Shown one piece after another: positions 1 through 7,772 of a stretch of DNA of 37,710 bases. The stretch lies in contig JAGBMJ010000061.1 in assembly GCA_017634975.1 (NCBI GenBank), forward strand, positions 1 through 37,710, given 5' to 3'. Under the pieces are notes generated by a model that was not told where the DNA came from, made no database searches, and worked only from the letters and a program-made list of their open reading frames with translations. The DNA is from Lachnospiraceae bacterium (GTDB lineage Bacteria; Bacillota; Clostridia; Lachnospirales; Lachnospiraceae). Within the stretch, counting starts at the first letter, position 1; each line of letters opens with the position of its first letter. A program made the translations under genes and the position numbers.

Positions 1-48
1 TCCCTCCTAACCTCCGGATCCAGCTTCACTTTCCGGATATACTGCTCC
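1..48 (-). repeat. Exact 48-bp copy of positions 310-357; remnant of a tandem duplication
   Basis: The first 48 bases are identical to positions 310-357, which lie inside the adjacent PDDEXK_2 gene. The spacing of 309 bp is a multiple of three. Read on the minus strand, the copy starts directly after the TAG stop of that gene and stays in the same frame, again encoding the segment that begins EQYIRK. The repeat runs to the window edge, so its full length is unknown. It is probably the start of a partial tandem gene duplication. Confidence 0.9.
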
Positions 49-983
49 TATACCGGAGCCATTGTATTCCTTAACACCTCATCCATCTGTTCTTCGAAAT
101 CCTCAATAGAACCTGCATGAGCGGCTCTTCTATGAAGTTCACGCAGACATTCTATATCATTCAGAGCATTGATTCGATCCTCCAACGCCTGCGGCATCTC
201 TCCATAGAGTTCTAACAGATCAAAAATGTTCGATTTTGTAGTCTCTATTTTTGCCTCCGTTGCTGCTTCCCTGCGCTCTCTGTCTATGTAATCTCCAAAT
301 GTCACGAGTTCCCTCCTAACCTCCGGATCCAGCTTCACTTTCCGGATATACTGCTCCAATTGCTGCGTTTCGGTGTCAACCGCAGCAGTTTCGTCGCTGT
401 TCTCTATAAAGTGTAGCATATTTTTGATGGATTGACTACCGCCCTTTTTACCTGTGGTATTGAAATAAATGAAACATAAACCATCTTCGTAAGGCAGCCC
501 CGGTATCTCTTCACACTTCTCCCGAAATGTGTAGATCATCTGGTCCTCCCCGAAGATGTCAAAGTTCGTGATCGTGATCACATACAGATCCGGCAGGTGT
601 TCAAAATCGTTATCCCCACTCTCCATATACCGGCTATCGATCTTGGCCTGTCTGAAGCGGTTTGCTTTCGGAAAATGAGTATCATTTGCCGTATGCGGCT
701 CCACATCATAGACATTCGCTATTACGGATGACGCTTCCCCTTTTTCGATAACCTCCACATCCATACGGATGCCGCGATGATCCGGGCTATATCCGGGTAT
801 CATCTTTTCCGCATTTACACTGATCTGGCCGATCTTTCGCTGCAGCAGCACGCTCAAAATACATCTTAAGCTCGGTTCGCTTACTTCCTGATCCGAACTC
901 ACCGCCTGCATCAGAAAATTGTCGATCAGGCTCATCTCCTCCAGTGTTTTTCTTGCCATTAGTTTTTCTCTGTCTCCTTTCAT
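48..983 (-). CDS. PDDEXK_2 / Rpn family nuclease-like protein (putative transposase)
   Basis: This 311-residue protein matches the PD-(D/E)XK family usually annotated as Rpn family recombination-promoting nuclease or putative transposase. The family hallmarks seen are an N-terminal start of the MARKTLEEMSLIDNF type, an RMDVEV strand, NVYDVEPH, and the segment LPDLYVITITNFDIFGED. The DVE and VEP acidic residues (about residues 74-95) are the likely active-site acids. Members are common multicopy accessory genes in Lachnospiraceae and are thought to act in DNA cleavage or recombination; the function here is not shown. The start is uncertain: ATG at 983 lacks a good ribosome binding site, and ATG at 959 gives the usual family N-terminus but has GGAG about 14 bases upstream. 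A strong promoter lies at 1112-1141. The 3' end is followed in frame by a copy of internal sequence. Confidence 0.75.
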   Translation of the reverse strand: MKGDREKLMARKTLEEMSLIDNFLMQAVSSDQEVSEPSLRCILSVLLQRKIGQISVNAEKMIPGYSPDHRGIRMDVEVIEKGEASSVIANVYDVEPHTANDTHFPKANRFRQAKIDSRYMESGDNDFEHLPDLYVITITNFDIFGEDQMIYTFREKCEEIPGLPYEDGLCFIYFNTTGKKGGSQSIKNMLHFIENSDETAAVDTETQQLEQYIRKVKLDPEVRRELVTFGDYIDRERREAATEAKIETTKSNIFDLLELYGEMPQALEDRINALNDIECLRELHRRAAHAGSIEDFEEQMDEVLRNTMAPV

Positions 984-1111
984 ACTTTACGGCAACGGAG
1001 ACAGCAATATCCAAATGGGATCCCGGTCTCCATCACATACTATTGGTTACTCTGTGAATTTTGACCGAATCGTCATCGAAACAATAGAACTCACAGATGT
1101 GTACGGGAGAC

Positions 1112-1141
1112 ACTATAGCAGACAAAACAGGATTCTGTCAA
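1112..1141 (-). promoter_or_regulatory. Sigma-A-like promoter for the PDDEXK_2 gene
   Basis: On the minus strand TTGACA (1141-1136) and TATAGT (1117-1112) are separated by 18 bases. Transcription would start near 1105, giving a leader of about 120 nt before the gene at 983. The leader contains the complementary blocks GGAGAC and GTCTCC, which could pair. No other gene lies between 984 and the terminator at 1205. Confidence 0.75.
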
Positions 1142-1204
1142 GGGTCTTTTTCAAAATACAGATTTCAAGCCAACATCTTTTTGTAACACATTTTAGAACA
1201 CAAA

Positions 1205-1247
1205 AAAACGATGCACAACACGAGTTTTTCTTACTTGGCATCGTTTT
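1205..1247 (-). terminator. Rho-independent terminator after the hsd operon and HEPN-like gene
   Basis: The arms AAAACGATGC (1205-1214) and GCATCGTTTT (1238-1247) are perfectly complementary across a 23-nt loop. On the minus strand the second arm ends in a run of seven T. It lies 30 bases downstream of the stop of the 277-residue gene and separates that gene from the PDDEXK_2 gene. Confidence 0.7.
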
Positions 1248-1277
1248 ATTAGACTTTGTATTCTTCTCCGACGGATT

Positions 1278-2111
1278 TTATTCTGGAATTCCTATCTTCT
1301 TGAGAATCTTCAATATTTCTTTCTTTTTTTCCTGATCATCCGGCAACCCCTGTACAATACCAAAATCATCAAAAAAACCTAATCTTGTGAGTTCTTTTGC
1401 TTTTTCCATGATATCTGTATTTATATGGCACCACATATCCGTCTCCCAAAGAACATTACACTTTATCATAGCATCCTGTCTTTCTTGCAATCCTTCGTAG
1501 AAACAGATTCCATTATTGATCAGAACTCCATATTGATTTTTATCCTCTTCAGATATTTTTCTTAAATCCTCCGTATCGTTAAAACACTTTGCTTGGTTTT
1601 TATCAGTGCATGGTGTTTTCACATTTCTGAACGGATATTTCTTTCTCATTATCTCATCTTCAGCATCCGCCGTCACATGATGTATAAGCCTAAACAATTC
1701 ACGATCATACGGAATATAATCCAATGTAAGACAATCGGGTATACTGTCCGCGCAAACAGTTCTAATATGCGATAATTCCACCTTCATATCTTCGCAAACA
1801 TTTTTGAGAGAAGAATATTCGCGACCTATATATTTCTCATCTTTATGCGCGCCGTTTTTATCACGTTCATAATATACTCTATCTATCACCTTATCAAAAT
1901 TGCATAAATCTTTCTTCTTCCGTCCAGACTCATAAATATATTCATCCACGACAACACAACACTTGATATAAAAATCCATTAATATTTCATTGCTCTTCTT
2001 TCTCAGATCTATATATTTTAATTCACTTACATTTTCAGCAATGTACCATAAACTATCAACACATTTTTTTGCATCTATCAAGTATCTTGCCGTTTCCCAC
2101 TTACTTTTCAT
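1278..2111 (-). CDS. Hypothetical protein with HEPN-like R-x5-H motif, last gene of the hsd operon
   Basis: This 277-residue protein has no family I can name with certainty. The N-terminal half is predicted mostly helical with charged helices around residues 5-65, followed by YYERDKNGAHKDEKY, where R83, D84 and H89 form an R-D-x4-H pattern. HEPN ribonucleases use an R-x4-6-H motif, often with a polar residue right after the Arg, at the junction of two helices. The C-terminal part (about 150-277) is rich in Lys, Glu and Cys and not recognised. There is no signal peptide or membrane segment. The start has GAAGGTG seven bases upstream. It lies 74 bases after hsdS on the same strand with no obvious terminator or promoter between, so it is probably cotranscribed with the restriction system. 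The DNA is visibly AT-rich compared with dnaB next door, suggesting transfer. Confidence 0.6.
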   Translation of the reverse strand: MKSKWETARYLIDAKKCVDSLWYIAENVSELKYIDLRKKSNEILMDFYIKCCVVVDEYIYESGRKKKDLCNFDKVIDRVYYERDKNGAHKDEKYIGREYSSLKNVCEDMKVELSHIRTVCADSIPDCLTLDYIPYDRELFRLIHHVTADAEDEIMRKKYPFRNVKTPCTDKNQAKCFNDTEDLRKISEEDKNQYGVLINNGICFYEGLQERQDAMIKCNVLWETDMWCHINTDIMEKAKELTRLGFFDDFGIVQGLPDDQEKKKEILKILKKIGIPE

Positions 2112-2185
2112 ATGAATACACCTTCATCCTTCATGTTACTCTTTATTACCGTCCAAAAAAATTGATATCGTTATTTTGCATATTT

Positions 2186-3673
2186 TTATTTTAACAACTT
2201 GTCACAATACGGTAGTAATTCTTCTATTTTGGCCACTATACGATACTGTTCCTCAAGTGGCGGCAATGCAATTATTAGATTTGCAACTGATGTCAAACTT
2301 AAATTTGGCCGTCCTCCATTGGATGCATCACCAAGAAGATGTTTAACAGCATACGGGCTCTGCAAATATTTTAATACATAGTCCTTCAATTTACTATCAA
2401 CAAGTCTTATAAGACAAACTGCTTGATTAATATTTGCATTATCAACTGAAAGATTATATATTGCTGTTCGTCCTATTGAAGCTCCCACAATATTTGTTAA
2501 TATATCCCCCTTTTGAAGTATAGACGACGGATGCATATCATTAAATCTTTCATCGACATATTTCTCATTTTTCATAAGCATACATTCATTTCCAACATTT
2601 TCACTTGTAATAAATAATATACCTTGCTTAGCATTTGTATAATTTACCCCCTGCCATTTAGGAGAAGATCCCTTTGTTATTAACTTTGTTAATTCACCCA
2701 AACGACACCATTTCCATGATTCCGGTATATCAGGCAAATCGTTTTCCTTATTAATATCACAAATATTCTTTTCTCTATAGGCTGCCCCTTCCCTAATCAG
2801 TTTCTGTTTTTCTTTTTGTATCTGCTGATACAGTTCTTCTGCTGTTCCTTCTTCCGGTCTTTGTTCCACCAATTTGCCCTGGATTGCATATTGCAGGATA
2901 GACTTCTTCATATCCTCCGGGAATTTGGCATTGAACCGCTCAAGTTTCTCATATGCCTTAGCATAGCGATCAACATAGGGAAGGAGTTCTTCAATTTTAG
3001 CAACTATACGATTCTGCTCCTTGAGTGGAGGAAGTGGTACCACTGCTCTATACAGTTTTTCATCGTTAATCGCCGGATACGCAACTCCTTTAGAATTCTC
3101 TGTTGCATTTGCATATTTATCAAATTCAGGAGATAGTAAATAAAAAAATAAATATTTGTTAAAAACACCTATGTAACACGCCATAACAGCAAAACCGGTA
3201 CTCGCTATTGGTTCTCGCTGAAATTTTCTGTCAATAATACACATATTGTGAAGGTACGGTCTTACTGTAGCATATAGAATATCTCCATGTTCTATTATCT
3301 TCCTTGCCCTTGAAGGAGCGCATTTCGCCTCAACAATATTCTCGTTTTCATTCAATCGCTGATGTCTATTATCTATTGATCCTATATCAATATAGGCAAA
3401 TGTATTATTTGGTGATTTCTGACCATGATTAAATACTATTTCGTTAAGCCTAACCCACTTCCAACTCTCCGGAATATCAAAAGGAACCTCTTCATCCGTA
3501 ATCTCCGCAAGAGGTTTTTCTTTCTTGATTTTTCCTTCTTTAATCAGTTTTTGTTTTTCTTTTTGTATCTGCTGATATAGTTCTTCTGCAGTCCCTTCTT
3601 CCGGGCGCTGTTCTACCAGCTTTCCCTGAATCGCATACTGTAGGATACTCGCTTTCAACTGTTCCGGTGTCAT
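2186..3673 (-). CDS. hsdS: Type I restriction-modification specificity subunit HsdS
   Basis: HsdS sets the DNA target of the type I complex. The 495-residue protein shows two target recognition domains, each starting with a WKW(V/C)RL segment and closing with PPL(K/E)EQ and RIVAKIEELLPY. Between and before them lie two nearly identical spacer blocks of about 45 residues starting ILQYAIQGKLVEQRPEEG, which form the coiled-coil arms that contact HsdM. The start chosen, ATG at 3673, gives MTPEQLKASILQ and overlaps the hsdM stop in an ATGA junction, which implies coupled translation; the open frame extends further upstream but inside hsdM. The arrangement is a circularly permuted repeat-TRD-repeat-TRD with a short tail after the last EELLPY block. 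The repeats are also similar at DNA level and could recombine. No second hsdS or recombinase is visible in this window. Confidence 0.93.
   Translation of the reverse strand: MTPEQLKASILQYAIQGKLVEQRPEEGTAEELYQQIQKEKQKLIKEGKIKKEKPLAEITDEEVPFDIPESWKWVRLNEIVFNHGQKSPNNTFAYIDIGSIDNRHQRLNENENIVEAKCAPSRARKIIEHGDILYATVRPYLHNMCIIDRKFQREPIASTGFAVMACYIGVFNKYLFFYLLSPEFDKYANATENSKGVAYPAINDEKLYRAVVPLPPLKEQNRIVAKIEELLPYVDRYAKAYEKLERFNAKFPEDMKKSILQYAIQGKLVEQRPEEGTAEELYQQIQKEKQKLIREGAAYREKNICDINKENDLPDIPESWKWCRLGELTKLITKGSSPKWQGVNYTNAKQGILFITSENVGNECMLMKNEKYVDERFNDMHPSSILQKGDILTNIVGASIGRTAIYNLSVDNANINQAVCLIRLVDSKLKDYVLKYLQSPYAVKHLLGDASNGGRPNLSLTSVANLIIALPPLEEQYRIVAKIEELLPYCDKLLK
2794..3659. repeat. Diverged direct repeats inside hsdS (about 2794-2913 and 3540-3659)
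   Basis: The two DNA segments encoding the ILQYAIQGKLVEQRPEEG spacer blocks lie about 746 bp apart in the same orientation. They are clearly alike with scattered differences. A second, shorter repeat pair encodes the EELLPY segments (about 2197-2262 and 2977-3043). Recombination across either pair would remove or swap one target recognition domain. Confidence 0.8.
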
Positions 3674-5151
3674 GCGTTCGTCCCTCCCGGAAGTAATGCT
3701 TCCAACTGCACCAGCACATGGTCGATCTCTGCATTTAACGATGCACGCTTCTCCTGATAATTCTGTATCGTTTCCATCGGAGACAGCACTTCTTCCTCTT
3801 CGTGCGGATAACCGCACAGATCCAGATTACATCCCTGATCATTTAACAGAAAATCTTTGGTGTATTTCTTCGCCTTCGGTCCGTCGGACAGTTCAATCTC
3901 TTTCCGATCATTCCACCATTCGATACACTCATCGAAATGCTTCAATTCCATCGGTTTGGTCTTTGAGAAATGTTTCCTGTCTTCTGGCATATCCACGCGA
4001 TAATACCAAGTCTCTGTTGCCGGTTTTACATTATCAAAGAACAGCAGATTGGTGGATATGGAAGTATACGGGCTGAATACAGAGCCCGGTAATCTTACGA
4101 TCGTATGCAGATTAAACTCTGTTAAAAGTCTTGTTTTGATCGCTACCTTTGCATTATCCAGGCCAAATAAGAAACCATCCGGTACTACCACTGCTGCCCG
4201 GCCTTTTTTCTTCAGGCGATACATGATCACAGACATAAACAGATCCGCCGTCTCGGAGGATGCGAGATCATCCGGGAAGAAACTCTGTATCGACTTATCT
4301 TCATGACCACCATACGGCGGATTCATCAGGATCACATCGAATTTATCATCATCTGTATAGTCCAACAGATTATGCTTTAATGAATTTTCGTGATAGATGT
4401 TCGGCACTTCAATATCATGCAGCAACATATTAGTCACACACAGCAGATAGGGAAACGGTTTCTTTTCGATACCATAGATACTCTCATCCAGCTGCTTCTG
4501 CGCTTCTGTTGTCTTTACTTTCTTTTGCAGTTGTCCGAGCCAAGATGTGATAAAGCCACCGGTTCCGCAGGCAAAGTCTGCCATCTTCTCGCCCAGTTTC
4601 GGTTTGATCATCAACGCCATAAAATCTGTCACTGCTCTCGGTGTATAGAATTCACCGGACGAACCTGCCGACTGCAGATCCCGCAATATCTCTTCATACA
4701 CAAAACCGAAGGCATGACTTTCCTTCACATCATCAAACTCGATCTCGTCAATGATATCGATCACCTGCCGCAGATACACGCCATCCTTCATATAGTTATT
4801 GGCATCTTCAAAGGTAGATTTTACGATAGCCTTTTTTACGGGTGTTTCCGGTGTAACCTTTAATCCCTTCAGTGTCGGGAATAATGTATTGTTAACGAAA
4901 TCCAACAGTTTATCACCGGTCAAGGCATGTCCGTTTTTATCCGGCTGCGCCCAGTTTCTCCATCTGCATTTTTCCGGGATGATGGATTGGTAATCATCTT
5001 CATTCAGTTCCCAATCATCTTCCTTGGCATCATATACTTTCAGAAAGAGCATCCATACCATCTGCTCGATTCGCTGCGCATCGCCGTTAATACCGGCATC
5101 CATACGCATCACATCCCGTATTCTTTTGATAAAACCTGACTGCATTGCCAT
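3670..5151 (-). CDS. hsdM: Type I restriction-modification DNA methyltransferase subunit HsdM
   Basis: HsdM is the N6-adenine methyltransferase of the complex, using S-adenosylmethionine to modify the site chosen by HsdS. The 493 residues are full length. An N-terminal helical HsdM_N domain (about 1-140) is followed by EFYTPR (167-172), the AdoMet-binding motif FACGTGG (193-199) and the catalytic NPPY (277-280). The start ATG at 5151 sits one base after the hsdR stop, and the stop overlaps the hsdS start, so the three genes form one tightly coupled operon. The NPPY motif is intact and the reading frame is unbroken, so the methyltransferase should be active. Confidence 0.96.
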   Translation of the reverse strand: MAMQSGFIKRIRDVMRMDAGINGDAQRIEQMVWMLFLKVYDAKEDDWELNEDDYQSIIPEKCRWRNWAQPDKNGHALTGDKLLDFVNNTLFPTLKGLKVTPETPVKKAIVKSTFEDANNYMKDGVYLRQVIDIIDEIEFDDVKESHAFGFVYEEILRDLQSAGSSGEFYTPRAVTDFMALMIKPKLGEKMADFACGTGGFITSWLGQLQKKVKTTEAQKQLDESIYGIEKKPFPYLLCVTNMLLHDIEVPNIYHENSLKHNLLDYTDDDKFDVILMNPPYGGHEDKSIQSFFPDDLASSETADLFMSVIMYRLKKKGRAAVVVPDGFLFGLDNAKVAIKTRLLTEFNLHTIVRLPGSVFSPYTSISTNLLFFDNVKPATETWYYRVDMPEDRKHFSKTKPMELKHFDECIEWWNDRKEIELSDGPKAKKYTKDFLLNDQGCNLDLCGYPHEEEEVLSPMETIQNYQEKRASLNAEIDHVLVQLEALLPGGTNA

Positions 5152-5152
5152 C

Positions 5153-7606
5153 TTATCCTACCTCGATCTCATAAATATTATCTTCCAATTCTTTTACTGC
5201 CTGCTCGTACTCTTCTTTCCCACCGAAGAGTTTGACGATGCGGGAAGGTTTTCCATACTCCGCAAAATCCGCAAGCTGCAGCACCTTCATATCTTCCACT
5301 TCCGTGATGCCCTGATTCATATACTTATCCAGCAGGATCTCCAGTACCGCTCTGGCATCTCCGGAATACTTTGCGAAGAAATCTTTTTTCTTCACATGAT
5401 TTGCTCGCTCTTTTCTGGTCAGAGGTTTCTGCCCATATGCCACATGACAGATAAAGTCAAAATCATCCACATCTTCCATATGCTGATCCGATTTCAGCAC
5501 ATCGATATCGATTCCCATTCCTTCCAGCGTCTGACGGATCTCAATCTTTTTATCAGAGGATCGCCATTTCCGGATAAAATCCACAAGAGACGCGTATTGT
5601 CCGCGGATATTCGTTTTGGTATAGTCGATGATATCTTCCTGTCGCAACAGTTTTCCGTTCGTATCATAAACCGACACCATCTTGTTGATGATCCTCACCT
5701 TACAACCGTCTTTATCCACAATGGGTGTATCATGGCTGTCCGGCTCCACTTCAATACCGTCTTTGGGATCCTTTGAATACGGTGGTTTCTCCCGTGTGTC
5801 CGTTCCCCTATGATGAAAACGCTCATCCTGCTCTATCGGTCCATCCCAGTCCGGATCTGCAAAGAGTTTGGTCACACCACGGAAATCCATAACCGTAAAG
5901 TGCGTCTTACCTTCTTTCTCACGAATACGAGTACCTCGCCCGATGATCTGCTTAAATGTCGTCATACTTTCAATATATTTATCCAGTACGATCAGCTTGG
6001 TCATCTTGCAATCTGCTCCGGTCGTGAGCAGTTCCGATGTGGTCGCTATGACCGGATATTCCGAGGATACCGAAATGAAATAATCTAGCTTACTTTTCCC
6101 GTAGATATCCGATCCCGTGATCCGCACTACATAATCAGGATTTGCCGTAACCATATCGCTGTTTAAGTTCACCAATGCGATACGCATACGCTCTGCCGCA
6201 TCTTCCGTCGCGCAGAATACGATAGTCTTTTGCATTCGTCCCGTTGCTTTCAGATATTCCGTAATCTCATTTGCCACTTCATTGATACGGTCTTCCAAGA
6301 TCACGCCGTTCGGATAATCATAATCCCGGTTATTATAGATACGGTCTTCGATCACATTGCCAAAGATATCTCTCTGCCCTTTATATGGCCGCCATCCGTC
6401 TCCGATGTTCAGAGTGATACCGATCACTTTAAACGGTGCAAGGAATCCGTCTTCGATTCCCTGTTTCAAACTGTAGGTATATACAGGATCCCCAAAGTAA
6501 TCGATATTGGATACTTTTTCACTCTCCTTGGGAGTAGCCGTCATACCGATCTGTGTTGCCGTCTTGAAATACTCCAGAACCTTCCGCCAATTGCTATCCT
6601 CTTTGGCACTCCCCCGGTGACACTCATCCACGATGATCAGATCAAAATAGTTCTCCGGGATCTGTCGGAAGTGTTCTTCATCGTTCTGCCCCACCATCTG
6701 ATGATAGAGCGCAAAGTTCACTTCGTGAGATGCGATCTTCTTCAGGCATTCTTTATCGGAAAAATCCACTTTATAGATGGTCTTTTCGAGAGGTGCAAAA
6801 TCCTGCAGAATACTCTGATCCACAAGGATATTGCGGTCTGCCAGATATAGCACTCGTTTTCTAGTCTCGGAACGCAGCAGACGATATACGATCTGAAACG
6901 CCGTATATGTCTTGCCGGTTCCCGTTGCCATAACCAGCAACAGGCGCTTACGTCCGTTTGCAATCGCTTCCACCGTACGATTGATCGCGTTTCGCTGATA
7001 ATATCTCGGTGCATTCGTTGTCTGGGAAGAATAATATGGTTGATTCAGGATCGCATCTTCACTTTCATCAATGCGAATTCCACCATAGAAGTTTTCGATT
7101 TCTTTTTCGCTGATCCCGGTATCCTTTTGGAATTGCAGATTCCCTTTCAACGCTACCTGCGCATCCCGGATTGTATTTTCATCCTTGGATTCTCCATAGC
7201 AGCGTGCGATCAGCTCTTCAGGCGTCGGAAAATCATCCAGCGGGAACTGACGCTCTTTGCCGGTCAGGAAATCATGTTCGCAGAATGCGTCACCGTTGGA
7301 AGAATATGCAAAAGGGATATCCATCATCATTGCATAGGTCATTGCCTGCTGCATACCATAAGATACGGAATGATTATTGTCCTTAGCCTCCACGATCGCG
7401 ATCGGCTTGCCATCGTTCAGATACAGGACATAATCCGCATACTTCGGTTTGCTGCGCACCACCATATTGCCACGGAGATTAATCTTGCCGTCCGTGATCT
7501 TGGTTTCCATCGTAATATGGTCTTTCCAGGCCGGCTGAATCGCCGGAGTAATATAGTTCAGCTTGATGTCTTCTTCTGACATCTGACTTTTCGGTAAAAC
7601 CGGCAT
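5153..7606 (-). CDS. hsdR: Type I restriction enzyme endonuclease/translocase subunit HsdR
   Basis: HsdR cleaves unmethylated DNA after ATP-driven translocation. Residue numbers count from ATG 7606. The PD-(D/E)XK nuclease is at the N-terminus (D58 in YADYVLYL, then E73 and K75 in VEAK). The superfamily 2 motor follows with Walker A ATGTGKT (227-233), DECH (327-330) and TATP (357-360), and a helicase C-terminal part with IGRGTR. At 817 residues it is in the range of the shorter HsdR proteins. An upstream GTG at 7615 is in frame, but the AAGGGGG ribosome binding site touches it, whereas it lies eight bases before ATG 7606; I therefore prefer 7606. It is the first gene of hsdRMS and is unbroken, so the system looks functional. 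Confidence 0.94.
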   Translation of the reverse strand: MPVLPKSQMSEEDIKLNYITPAIQPAWKDHITMETKITDGKINLRGNMVVRSKPKYADYVLYLNDGKPIAIVEAKDNNHSVSYGMQQAMTYAMMMDIPFAYSSNGDAFCEHDFLTGKERQFPLDDFPTPEELIARCYGESKDENTIRDAQVALKGNLQFQKDTGISEKEIENFYGGIRIDESEDAILNQPYYSSQTTNAPRYYQRNAINRTVEAIANGRKRLLLVMATGTGKTYTAFQIVYRLLRSETRKRVLYLADRNILVDQSILQDFAPLEKTIYKVDFSDKECLKKIASHEVNFALYHQMVGQNDEEHFRQIPENYFDLIIVDECHRGSAKEDSNWRKVLEYFKTATQIGMTATPKESEKVSNIDYFGDPVYTYSLKQGIEDGFLAPFKVIGITLNIGDGWRPYKGQRDIFGNVIEDRIYNNRDYDYPNGVILEDRINEVANEITEYLKATGRMQKTIVFCATEDAAERMRIALVNLNSDMVTANPDYVVRITGSDIYGKSKLDYFISVSSEYPVIATTSELLTTGADCKMTKLIVLDKYIESMTTFKQIIGRGTRIREKEGKTHFTVMDFRGVTKLFADPDWDGPIEQDERFHHRGTDTREKPPYSKDPKDGIEVEPDSHDTPIVDKDGCKVRIINKMVSVYDTNGKLLRQEDIIDYTKTNIRGQYASLVDFIRKWRSSDKKIEIRQTLEGMGIDIDVLKSDQHMEDVDDFDFICHVAYGQKPLTRKERANHVKKKDFFAKYSGDARAVLEILLDKYMNQGITEVEDMKVLQLADFAEYGKPSRIVKLFGGKEEYEQAVKELEDNIYEIEVG

Positions 7607-7676
7607 CCGCAACACCCCCTTACATCATCCGTGATTATCTGCTTTTGTTGCCCAAAACACCCCATCATTGCTACAT

Positions 7677-7705
7677 ATTATAACATTTTGGTGATATTAC
7701 AGCAA
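7677..7705 (-). promoter_or_regulatory. Promoter of the hsdRMS operon
   Basis: On the minus strand TTGCTG (7705-7700) and TATAAT (7682-7677) are separated by 17 bases. This perfect -10 box stands about 70 bases before the hsdR start and just after the dnaB terminator, so the restriction genes have their own constitutive-looking promoter. I see no operator palindrome around it. Confidence 0.8.
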
Positions 7706-7734
7706 GGAAACCTTGGGAATTGGGAGATTATAAA

Positions 7735-7764
7735 AGCGGCTGCGAGATTAATCTCACAGCCGCT
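7735..7764 (-). terminator. Terminator of the gdpP-rplI-dnaB operon
   Basis: A 30-base nearly perfect palindrome with arms AGCGGCTG and CAGCCGCT, and an inner GAGATT/AATCTC pair separated by single mismatches. On the minus strand it is followed by TTTTATAAT. It lies eight bases downstream of the dnaB stop codon. Confidence 0.85.
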
Positions 7765-7772
7765 GATTCGTT

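Noticed and set aside
919-1335. Plus-strand open frame of 138 codons
   Set aside because: It is antisense to the starts of two minus-strand genes, has no ribosome binding site, and runs through their promoter and terminator.
2794-3659. Repeats as possible CRISPR or insertion sequence ends
   Set aside because: They are coding, 746 bp apart and encode the HsdS spacer helices.
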